64,000 nucleotides of DNA, from assembly GCA_032358165.1 (NCBI GenBank), contig JAALGY010000032.1, positions 496,001-560,000 of the forward strand, in the 5' to 3' direction. This DNA is from Diplosphaera chodatii (lineage: Eukaryota; Chlorophyta; Trebouxiophyceae; Prasiolales; Stichococcaceae). Under the pieces are notes generated by a model. The model was not told where the DNA came from and did not search any database. It worked only from the letters and a program-made list of their open reading frames with translations. The position numbers and the translations under genes are program-made. Position 1 is the stretch's first letter; every line of letters begins with the position of its first letter. Positions 33,201 through 43,743 of this stretch are shown here, one piece after another.

Positions 33201-35453
33201 CATGCATTGCCATCCATCACTACCGGAGATGCTGTGTGCCATTTGTCTGCAGGCTTGCGTCACCGGCTTTCTGTGATCACATGCTGGAGGCGCTGGCCGC
33301 GCTGCAGCGGGCAGCCGCCCTGGCAGCTGCACAGCAGGCGCTGCCGCCGCTGCCACACCTTACAGAGCTGCTGGGGCTGCTGGTGGCTGCGGCGCCTGGT
33401 GACATGCGGTTGGCATGGCAGACACGCCTGAGCCGGGTGAACTATGTAATCTCGGCTCGTCAACAACCAGACGAGCCTCCACCAGCTGCTAAACCAGGCT
33501 GCACTCTATATAGATACCCTTCGATATCCTGCACTTTTGCAGGAAGCTGCTGGTCGAGTTGCGGCTGGTCAGGAGATTCCAGTGGCGCTAGCACAGCTGA
33601 CGGCGGTGTGCCATAGCACACGGGGCGGCCCTGTAGCAGCAGATGCACTTACAGAGCTCTGCAGGGCTACATCCTGTGTGGATGCCACAGTTCGGGTAGT
33701 ACTGGCAAGCATGTCAGCAGATGGGCAGCTGGCCAGCGCAGATGCAGCAGGAGTGGCTGTGCACCTTCAGTGCCTGAGGGTCGCACTCAGTGTGGCACTG
33801 CCAGCCGCATCGGCTGACAGTCAGCAGGTTGTGCATATAGCGGAGAGCGCCACACAGCTGGCAGTCATGGCGTTGCAGGTCACCGGACTCCAGGTGCACG
33901 GTTGGACCAGAACACCTTGATCGTCGGCCGCTGTGCCGCTCTGCATCCAGTGCTGTTGTGACTAGTCCGTGGGGTTGGCACTGTCGAGAGCGGACGTACA
34001 TTACCGTCTTGCATCTTTCGCCATGCCTTGCAGGAACACGAGGCTGTCCTGCTGGCAGCAGTGCAGTTATGCACCACTGCTGTGACGCTGTCTGGCAAGC
34101 CGCTGCCGAAGGCTATGCTGCCTGCCATCGCAGACTTATGTCGCCACAGAGAGGTGTGTTGCACTGGCATACAGAGCTCAGGATGAGTGCTGCTATGTAA
34201 TACCAAGCTGTAGGCTGCCCCAAGTCTAGCCTGGGCCTGCCTTGTATTGAGTGGCAGCTTGTTTTAGATATCTCAGGCCCGGCAGGCAGTGGCGTTTGCT
34301 CTGCGGCACTGCGATGGCAGCGACCCTACGGCAGCGTCCGACATCGGGATGGCATTCAATGCGGCACTGGAGGTGTGTGTTAACATTGCACTACCTGCCT
34401 AAGGCTGCCTCCCGTGTGCCGTTCGTTGAGCCGTCGGCTGTGACTGGTGGCGTCAATTTCACCTCGTAATGCGTGCTGATGCACGACTCTATTACCGCAC
34501 CTGCAGGACCAGGCGTGGTTGGTTCGGCATGCTGCGATGGAGTCGCTGGTCGAGGTGATGCGCCACAGGGAGCTGCAGCCCCGCACACTTGTGCCACGCG
34601 GCCTGATGCCAGGTGGACCCTGCAGCAGCCATCATCTGCTAGCTGTGTGGCATGCACAGCAAACTGCTGCACCCACGTTCTGTACAGCTCACTCTCGGCA
34701 TGGCATGCAAGCTGTGAGGCGCACTAGCATTTGTTTTGCTTGCATGTCAGTGCAAATGCAATCTGAACGACCATGCCGCTGCTCTTCCACATACCCGGTT
34801 GCAATGGGACGAGATGCTGCCTGTTCGTGCGCAGACCCTGCCCTAGGGCCGCCCAGCTGCGATGCGCAGGCCTTTCCGGTGCAGCTGCAGCTGTATGTGC
34901 ACCGCAGCCCGCCGCCCAGCGCGGCCCCCCTGCAGCAGTCGGGGACCCGCAGCAGCGGCGCCAGTGATGGCGGCGCGCCCGGGCCCGCATCAGCAGCGCA
35001 CGACAGCAGCCGGCTGGCGGCCCAGCATGCTGCGCTGGCGACACAGCTGCACAGGCTGCGGGGACCGCGTTTGGCTGCTGGGAACGGGGCTGAGGGCAGC
35101 GTTGGCGGTCCAGTGTCCAAGCTTAATGATGCAGCAGCCCGGCAGCAGCACATTCACGCAGCGCTGACCCGCTGCTGGCAGGTGAAGACCCTGTCGTGTC
35201 AAGCTGAGGATTGTACATGCCTTTCTGCACAGCACATGGACATCGTTGTTGCACATGCACAGCTTCAAGCCACAGCACTTGATGTTGGCGGGCGAGCGAG
35301 CATGGTTGCTTTTGCTATGAGCAGAGCCTGGAGGCGGCGACTGCAGCATGTCTCGCCGGTGATACTGTGGGCAACGCCCAGCAACAGGCGCAGCATGAGG
35401 CAGCGCAGGCCGTGGCTGCAGCAGCTGCATTGCAAGCGCTCGTAGCAGCCTAG
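30274..35453 (+). CDS. Large Ala/Leu-rich helical (HEAT/ARM-like) protein, not recognised
   Basis: I do not recognise this protein. Exons with good phase at the start: 30274-30366, 30453-30605, 30705-30797, from 30900; at the end a piece from ~35310 (SLEAATAACLAGD) to TAG at 35451-35453. Many further coding-like pieces lie between, all on + and nearly all Leu/Ala-rich amphipathic helix: WKAIAAASGLKHVPVERLQ, RTAVKDCLVPVLAACLQS, FFQMGSLAGAIIEGNHPLSG, FRSFATLNLAWNGLVKLLRV, IGLLVASLHASVPQLQQNL, SLRVLLCLLQRTADLPAAVR, FCDHMLEALAALQRAAAL, LTELCRATSCVDATVRVVL. No catalytic motif, transmembrane span or zinc site is visible. The pattern suggests a large alpha-solenoid scaffold. A comparison to the FLIP/C1orf112 (DUF4487) recombination-factor family would be worth making, but I cannot claim it. 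Exact exon count is unknown. Confidence 0.55.
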
Positions 35454-35862
35454 ATGCCCTGTGAGATTCTGCAGATGTCGGTACAGCTGTAGAACCTCGG
35501 AGGATTGCTGTATATGAGTGTGCTGAACATGTGCTGAACATGTGCGATGCCATAGTCATCAGGCATAATGACTTGCTCGAAGCTGTCAGCACCGTGGTAC
35601 CGGTACGATGGCAGCAACAAAAACTTCAGCAACATATTGCAACTTCAGCATCCAACACAACATGCTGTTAGCTAGGTCAAATACAAACCTATCAAGGTCT
35701 CAGTAGAGCTTCGTTGCACTAAAGGTTGATAGCAGCCATGTCACCCTGCAGCAGCTGCCTGATCACCAACTGCCAGCCACACTAGACATGTTGCCTGCTC
35801 ATCACAGAGCATGGCATCCTGTGTTCGTACACCATCTGCCGCCCATACACCCAAGCCTGCAA
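35454..35862. other. Convergent 3' region with an 11-bp direct repeat
   Basis: 409 bp between convergent genes, no supported exon. The unit gtgctgaacat occurs twice in tandem at 35520-35530 and 35531-35541. Confidence 0.45.
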
Positions 35863-38800
35863 TCACGACTGGCTGGTAGCCTTCTTGATCTCCTGGCGGG
35901 CGCCCTCAATGTCTCCCTCGTTGAGTGGCGGCTTCATCACCACCTGAATGTTCGTTGACGGGCGTCAGGCTGTCAGCCAGTGTCAGTGCAGCACATCATC
36001 AGCAGGACCCTGGACCTCGTGCAGATGACCATCGTCGTATCCTTTGGAGTCGACAGTGTCACATGGGAGTCGTGTCACCACACCTTGACGCAGCCCTCCT
36101 CCTTGTTCTGCAGCAAACATGCATGGTATGTAGTTAATGGACTGTGACATGTATGTCCGCGCTGCAGCATCAAGCTGTGTTTGCCCAGCGTCAACCAGGC
36201 AATCACTCACGTTGAATATCTTGTAGCTGCGATGCACACAGCAAGAAGGTGAGTGTGGGACACACTGTTGTGCGAATCCTGTGCAGATGCAGACCCACAA
36301 ATCAGGGTTGCAGGCAGCAGTCAGTCCTAACTGAGCTCACCCACGGGGCGCCTGCAAACAGTAAGTTCAAGGCAGGTCAGTAGTGTTGCATGTGCATACC
36401 GAGATGTGCTGATCCTGTGACATGCTGTCAGGGACTGGCAAAGCAGAACCCTGGAACTATTGTCTCACCTCACTCAGAGGCAGGATATGGGTGATGGGAA
36501 TGGTCGGATCAATCTGCACAGCATGGATGGCTGACTGTTGGCAATGGTGAACTTGAATCAGCAGCCAGCCAGGTGCAAGCATTGCCAGGTTGCGGTCAGC
36601 ACTGCTACGACGACACCCACAGAGATGCATGGCTGTGTGCAGCTTATATTGCGACCATTGCACCGCACCTGACCCTCCTCGATCATCTTCAGCAGCTTGG
36701 GCCAGTAGCGCTGGCAGGGCGTCTGCCCCGCAGCCATGGACTGGCCCTGCAGGAGCAGCAGGAACACGATGATGCACGCTATGAGCACAGCTCTGCCACT
36801 ACGCATTTCGGCTGTCAGTAGCGGTGTGCAGCCACCGATGTAGCTAGGTGCGCAGTCTGAGCGACAGTGCTGTCATGACGGTTTGAAAACTGAAAGCAGC
36901 TGCTGACCTTCTCCATGAAAGCGCCAATGTTGAAGTGGTTGCAGTAGCCCGCATACACACCCACGTCGCTGATGCGGCCACCCTGAGATTGAACACACAT
37001 CTGTTGACACCTTGACAAATCTTGCAAGGCTCAGCAGCTGGCATTTGCAACAGCATCCGTCACGCATGCGGTAGCAAAATCAGAGACCATATACAGTGCA
37101 GAAGCAGCGCTGTCAGTGCACCTTGCGGACGTTGTAGATGATGTCGTTCATCATGTCGGAGGGGTCGGTCTGCAGCCACAGCTTTTGCTCTGCCTGCCAG
37201 GGCACGGCAGGAGATGTAGCATGACCAGCAGTTGTGTGGAATTACAGAGCCGCAATGCATGCAATTACAGTACCACATTGTGATACGCACCCAGCTTACA
37301 AGCCTGGAGACTGGAGACTGGCGTGTGACGCCTCTGCAGGAGCACGATCTATGTCACCTTGGAGATGAGGGACTTGGTGTAGTGCATGCCGACGGCCTCA
37401 ACGCCCACGTCCGGCCCCGAGCCCCCCGTCATGTCCAGCAGCGTCCGGTGCAGGTCCACCTGCGTGAAGTTGATGGTCTGCGCCCCCGGCACCATCTGCA
37501 TGCAGGATGTGGTGCAGGGTATGTTTGAGCCCCTGGTGCACTTGAGCCTATGAGCGATGTCAGCTGCAGCGTACCATGGTTGGCAGTAGGTCTGCAGGCA
37601 GAGGATGCAGATCAGCGGCTGCTCCTGTTCGAGAAAGGGTGCTGACGGCAACATCAAAATCCCATTGATGCGCACCTGCTTGACGCGGTCCAGGCGGTAG
37701 TCCACGCAGTCGATGCTGATGATCTGCTTGGCGCCGCGCACCTTGGCCAGGTGCGCCGTCAGCAGGCCCACTGCACGCAGCACAGGGTTTTACATCTGTT
37801 CGCACCACAGCTACGCATGCAGGCCATACTGCATTGTGTGCATCATCGGCACAGACACTTGAGCGGAGTTGCGGCAGCAGCGTGGACAGCAGTGTGAGCA
37901 GCGACATGTCAGCGCTGCTGCGCCACGCAGGCGCTCACCAAAACACCGCTCAGTACAGCAGTTCACGCAAGTGCTCAGGCAAAGCCGGCATGCTGTGGAA
38001 GGCTGCGTGGATGGGGCATCGCACCTGGGCCGGCGCCCCAGATGGCCACGCGGTCGCCCTCGCCCACCTGGCCCAGCTCGTTGGCGTGCCACGCGGTGGG
38101 CAGTATGTCCGACAGGAACACGTACACCTCGTCGCGCTTGCCCTCCGGCACCTTCAGCAGGTTCACATCCGCTGCAGGTCACCAGCAGCACTAGCGTCAG
38201 CTTCGACACTGATGCAGGCTCTGCAGCATGCACATCTGTGTTGCAGCCGGTAGTGCCAGTCTGCAGGGAACATGCATGAGACCGTGGTGTAGTTGATCAG
38301 CATATCGAAGACCACATAGAGACCCACCATAGGGCACACGGTTGTACTGCGCCTGGCCACCGTCATAGCCCCCCGTCAGGTGTGTGTAGCCTGATCCAGG
38401 CGAACTTCAAGCGTCAGGGGTGTGGCAAACCTTGGTGAATCAGCAGGACAGCAGTACACTTATCGTGACATGATGTGGTGCAGCCGGCACCCGCCCACCA
38501 TGCATGCCGCCAATGCGGTGGCCATACAGCAGCTCGGTCTCAGGCGCCGGGTTAGTCACATCGCAGCATGAGTACAGGCCCATCTTGCAGTACCTGCACC
38601 AAGGCAGCAAGATGGCTATGGCGGCGGCCATGCACCCTCATGAAAACAAGCATCTCGACCGGCAGCACCGCGAGGTATCGCAACTTCGGAGTGCATGGCG
38701 TACCTCACAATCAAATACAGTGCCAGACCGAGCTACTTAAGGAAGTGGTAACTGTGCTGTCATGCAGGTGGTACCAGAGCGCACATGCAGGCGCCGCAGC

Positions 38801-39893
38801 CCAGGTCGAAGGCAGCCACCACGCGGTCGCCCTTCTTGAAGTTCTTCACCTGATCGCCCACGTCCTCCACGATGCCCATGAACTGCAGGAAAGAGCACAT
38901 GTAGTTCAATAATATGCGGAACCCAAAACAAGCTGCAATGTTTACTGAAGCCAGGCCGCCTGACACTGGTGGGTAGCAGTGCAAGCAAGCGGAGGGTGAC
39001 TACTGCTGGGCTAGGCAGAGCATGAAACACTGCACCACATATTCGGAGTCGGGCAGCTGTTTGAAGTGATGCATGTACTTGGCACACAGACGATCAAAAT
39101 GGAAACACAGGGACACCTCGTGGCCCAGCTGGTCGCCCTTGCGGCAGCCCGGGAACGCGCCGGTGTACATGTGCAGGTCGGAGCCGCAGATGCAGGTGGA
39201 CGTGATCTTCAGGATGGCGTCAAACTGCATCGCAACAACGAGTGGTATGCAGCTGCAGGATTTTCAAAGGTATTGGTCACCTGCGCATGCCAACTGCGCC
39301 TGACATGCAGTAGTGCTTCTGCACAAGAACCATGGCATGCTGTGATGTGACACGATGCACTTGGCGCAAGGTCCTCTGGACCATGCATGCGCCTTACCGG
39401 GTCTGTGACCACTGGCACCTTGCGCTTCTCATTGACGCGCATGTCATACTTGCCTGCAAATGTCGAGGCAGGCATGTGACGACCACTACAAGCGCTTAAA
39501 GGACAGGTGATACGTGCAGCATTTGCAACTCTGTGCACCATGCATGCAAAGAAGGCGTCGAAGCAGGCTGGGAAGGGTTTGGCATTGAGCATCTGACCAC
39601 AGCGACCTGCTCACCCCACCACTCTACACCCATCATCGTCTTGTTCTCGTCATACTGCAGAGCACCAGACCATCAGAACATGTATGCTGAATGCAAATAA
39701 AACATGCATCGCGCCACACGCAGAAGAAAGCTGCCACCTTTGCAGCATCATCAAGGACAGCTTCCCGGCATGACACTGGCACATCGACAACAGCAGCATG
39801 CAGCCGTGAACACACTTTGCAGGGAACGGTGGGCGTTGGCGGCAGCCCGCTCTTGTCCTGCCTCTGCTCGCCTCCCTCCTGCTGGCCGCTCAT
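35863..39893 (-). CDS. Zinc-dependent alcohol dehydrogenase (MDR; formaldehyde-dehydrogenase-like), 18 exons with micro-exons
   Basis: Zinc MDR oxidoreductase resembling glutathione-independent formaldehyde/alcohol dehydrogenases. All 18 exons close in phase (439 aa): 39816-39893, 39615-39654, 39398-39453, 39117-39224, 38785-38882, 38499-38593, 38328-38390, 38025-38171, 37676-37770, 37358-37495, 37122-37193, 36908-36982, 36669-36746, 36469-36513, 36341-36351, 36211-36226, 36084-36107, 35863-35943. Catalytic zinc: [11 protein letters not shown] (Cys and following residues) and [17 protein letters not shown] (His-Glu). Structural-zinc cysteines: [35 protein letters not shown] is diagnostic of this subfamily. 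Nucleotide binding: [13 protein letters not shown], then [32 protein letters not shown] lies in the second half. The first 30 residues ([16 protein letters not shown]...) are polar with no organelle signal, so probably cytosolic. Substrate is inferred from the family only. Three successive exons are only 11, 16 and 24 nt. Confidence 0.93.
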
Positions 39894-40344
39894 CCTGCCG
39901 CCTGAGCTGGTGGCGGTACCCGTGGTTACAACTTACAAAGCCGTCTGCTGTTGGGGCCGAACCCGCAGATCGGAATATCGGCGGCTGGCTGGAAACTGGG
40001 TGAACTGATATGGCGTGATCAAAGCAGGAGTGCGTGTGCAACGCATTCAAGTGAGCTGCAGCTGAATGTACAGCAGACATATATAGTAGCCACATAAATT
40101 GTGCAGCTGGGGATGTAGCTCGGGACAGCTTGTGCAACCTGGGGCTTGAGGGACCACATCGCTTCATTTGTGTCCCATGCACACCAAGTGTGCTCTCTTT
40201 CCAACACCGTCATCTGGACCCGAGATAGAGTCAACTCAGAATAGCAATGCTGCACAGGAACCTGCGATGCTTGTGTACAGGGAGGTCCTGGCCGCCCATG
40301 GGGCTGTCAGCCAGCAGCGGTTGACGCCAAAGCAGTGAGAGGCG
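39894..40344. other. Intergenic between ADH and MutY
   Basis: 451 bp upstream of ADH and downstream of MutY (both minus); no supported exon. It should contain the ADH promoter and the MutY 3' UTR. Confidence 0.35.
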
Positions 40345-43300
40345 TCACAACTTGGTGCCTTTGGCTGCCTTCGCAAATGGTAGCTGCTTCTGCTTTGGGC
40401 CCGTGCGTGGCTTATCAACGAGCTCTGCCACCTGCAGAATGCTACGCAAGCTGCTAACAGTCAGATGTTCAGGACACGCTGACGCAGGGAAGCAGATGAC
40501 TACACACCCCCTTTAGTCATGCTCTGACCCTTCATCAGTGGCACATTATGTGAGCAGGGACACACTCTACTGGCTGCCCACCTTGCGCATGACGGACGAC
40601 AGGCCTTCGGCACCGAGCTGCGGCTTGGACAGCCAGCGCAGCCCCTTGCTGGGCTCGTCCGCTGGCACCCCCTTCTCCCACTGTTAGATGCAGTGAGGCG
40701 TCAGCAGGCGGCCACTGCCAGATCAACAGCTGTGTACAGGACTGCACCATTGGCAATACGCAACTTCGTGTTGTTGCATTTGCTATGGTCTTCTCACCTT
40801 GACAGACATCATCTCGACGTCCAGCGTCATCTGGATGTGGCTGAAGGTGTGGCTGACGTCCCCAATGTCCCGCCGATCTGTCATGGCATCAGGAAACAGC
40901 TCCAGGGTGTCCCTGAGGTAGTCGTTGATGGCGGCACGCCTCTTTGCACGCTCAGCCGGTGTAGCGTCCTCGAGCAGCATGGAGGGGAACTCCCATAAAC
41001 CTGTGAACAGCGCACAGGTTCACTCCTTACCCATCCATGCTGGCACATCGTCAATCGATCAGGAACTGAAGAGAGCGGAGTATGCCCCTCAGGCATCGCA
41101 CATCGAAAACACCAGCGGCAATTATATGTAGCGTCCGGCCACTGCACCTGCCAGCAGCCCCTTCTCAGCGCGCTTCACCAGCAGGTAAGAGTGGCCGCCA
41201 GTGCCATCGGCTGCCCGCACTACACACACCGCCACCCTCTGCTCCTTCCTTGCAGCCTTCTGCACCTGCATCACCGTCCAGGCGTGCATACTGTGCACTG
41301 CCGGCTGGAATGCAAATCTTGATACGCATTGCACTGCACACTCCTGTAGCTTAAATGCAGCATTTGGCAGGGTAACAAGCCTGCACCACCATCTGGGTGC
41401 CCTCCACTCCCGACGATGCGCTGGGGGCCTTGCCTTGGTGGGGAAGCGTGTCACGGGTGGTGCAGACGATGCGCTGCCGCCGCTGCTGATGTGGTCCTCT
41501 ACACCCGCATATGCGCCGCAGTGCGTGCGTATGGGGCACTCGGCGCACTTCGGCGTTTGCGTGCAGACCACCGCACCCAGCTCCATCATGGCCTGTTACG
41601 ACAGAAGGGACACTTTTCCGGCTCAAGCGCTGTTGATTCAGCGGCATCAACGTCAGAATGGACTGCCTTCAGCATATCTGCTATGTAGCATCAATGCGTC
41701 AGCACCCTGCTCCAGGCTATCAACGTGCCAGCGTGCAGCAGCACCAAAATCATTCACCTGATTAAAGTCCCCTGGACGCTCCGGGCTGAGGATCGCTGCT
41801 GCCTCGGCTGCAAAGCGCACCACAGCCACTTTGCTGGAAGGGTCGTCCCTGCATCCATCGCACACATATACGTGAATATCCCCATGGCAGACTGCTGTAA
41901 CTGCCATACGAGTACATCACGGCGCGAAAGCACGGACGGACTGGCAAAACGGCTTGAGAAGTTGCCATCGTTGCTGCCATTGCTCATAACTTGTCAAGCA
42001 TTCAAAGACCAGTTTTGGCACCTGCACTATGCTGTGCGCTCAATCAAGTGTTTGCAGTCATGCTGCACCTCTGCAGTTTAAGCTTAAACAGCTTTCCAGA
42101 TCCGGTTGCTCACCCTATTTTCAGCAAGCGGGCCAGCACTCGCACAACGTTGGCGTCAACCACTGCTGCACGCTCACCGCACGCAATAGAGGCGATGGCT
42201 GCCCCAGTGTATGCGCCTATGCCTGAAGACGACAAGAGGAGACTCATATATCCTTGACATGATTTGCATGACATGCTGTGAATGGCTGAACCGCTTGTGC
42301 AGGCCACAAGACGTGACAGCATGCTTGCTCAGGCTGGTGAGCTCTTTTGTGCCATTTGGACAGCAGAGAGCCATCACCTGGGATTTTCTGCAGCTCAGCG
42401 CTGGTGGTGGGGAAGCTGCCACCCAGCTGCGTCACCACATGCTGCGCGCCCGAGTGCAGATACTTTGCGCGGCGGTAATACCCCAGCCCTGCCCAGACAT
42501 CGTTGACCTGGACAGTGGGATGACAGGCAACATGGAACATGCGGCAAATCCAGCTCTGCCTGTGAAGCCGAGCGTACCCTGGCATTACGGACAACTGCCG
42601 GGGTCATGAGTGTGGAAGACTTGAGAGTGCACCTCATCCAGAGTGGCGTTTGCAAGCGACTGCACGTCAGGCCACTTGAGCAGCCAGCGCCTGAAGTACT
42701 CTGATGCCCGAGCGACCTGCTTAAGCAAAATCGCTGCGCCGTAGACTCAGCCTGCGGCCACGATGACTTGGTGAGTGAATGAGAGCATGCTCACCTGCGT
42801 CTGCTGGCACATGATCTCGGAGATCCAGACCCTGTAGATCATCTGCTGCTGCGGCAGGTCCAGCAGCGCCCTGTGCTCAGGGTCGCCTGCCGCTGCTGTC
42901 TGTGTGTGCGGGTTGCGCCGCCAGGGCAGCGCCCTGTGGCTCTTGTCATACCAGCCCAGCAGCTGTGCCTGGATCTGCGCAGTAGTATGGAAGCCACAGG
43001 TCAAAGCATGAATCACAGGCAATTACGTGATGTGAGCAGCCATTGAAGTTGTTGCCGCATGCATGTGACATGCTCGTGTGGCACAGGCACAATATGCATG
43101 CGCATGCTCGCAGTGAAGCTGCTGGCTCCCTGCACCTGGTCTGCCTGATCTTTGCTGAAGCCAGCGGAGCTTTTGATGCCGTCCTGGGAGTTGGTGATAG
43201 CCGTGCCATTGCTCAGCTTGCGCTTCTTTGGTTTGCCGCTCATGTCCGTGAGTGCCGCAGCAGACGCGCCGTGACTGACCTCGCCGATATTGTGCTTCAA
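40345..43300 (-). CDS. MUTYH: Adenine-DNA glycosylase MutY/MUTYH
   Basis: Base-excision repair glycosylase that removes A mispaired with 8-oxoG. Eleven exons close in phase: first exon from 43300 or 43243 to 43136, then 42795-42974, 42633-42716, 42378-42507, 42114-42222, 41758-41848, 41434-41592, 41148-41265, 40798-41000, 40582-40680, 40345-40431. MSGKPKKRKLSN at 43243 gives 455 aa; an in-frame ATG at 43300 adds 19. Motifs: LLGWYDKSHRALPWRRNP, VWISEIMCQQTQVARASEYF with catalytic Glu, VNDVWAGLGYYRRAKYL, helix-hairpin-helix IPGIGAYTGAAIASIACGE, catalytic Asp in VVDANVVRVLARL, four Fe-S cysteines CTQTPKCAECPIRTHC, then the NUDIX-like 8-oxoG domain (RVAVCVVR, LLVKRAEKGLLAGLWEFPSM, FSHIQMTLDVE). 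PKKRKLS is a plausible nuclear signal. The intron after 41434 uses a GC donor (AAG|GCAAGG). Head-to-head with MSH5. Confidence 0.95.
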
Positions 43301-43743
43301 TGTGTATATCTTGCATGGTCTACATGAACGTGCAGCAATGCGAAACAGTTTGCCCCACTACAGCACGGTTCTAGTCTGATGGCCGTTGGATCAATTTCAA
43401 AACGGTGTCGCAAATGAGCGGAACGAGACGGCCACGGCTTCTCACTGCCTGTAAGCGGTTGTTTCGAGCCTTCACGGATGCAGTGTGTGGCTTGATATGC
43501 CGTATGCAGATGACAGTAGGCCTCACTTGACCTCGCCAGTTTTGCCAATGAACACCGAAGCGTATCCATTTTCCCGATGCTGAAAGGGCCCTTCAACGCT
43601 GTTAATTCGGACAGCGGACTTGACATTCATATCACAGGCTGTAACGGCATGCCAGCCTTTCACCACTGGCTGCGGTTGCACTGCAAGGCAGCTGATCCTA
43701 CCACGTCCAGTGGTGTGATTGCCGAGCTTTAATACAGCCAGAT
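43301..43743. promoter_or_regulatory. Shared divergent promoter region of MutY and MSH5
   Basis: 443 bp (500 bp if MutY starts at 43243) between head-to-head start codons of two DNA repair genes. No exon supported on either strand. Confidence 0.5.
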
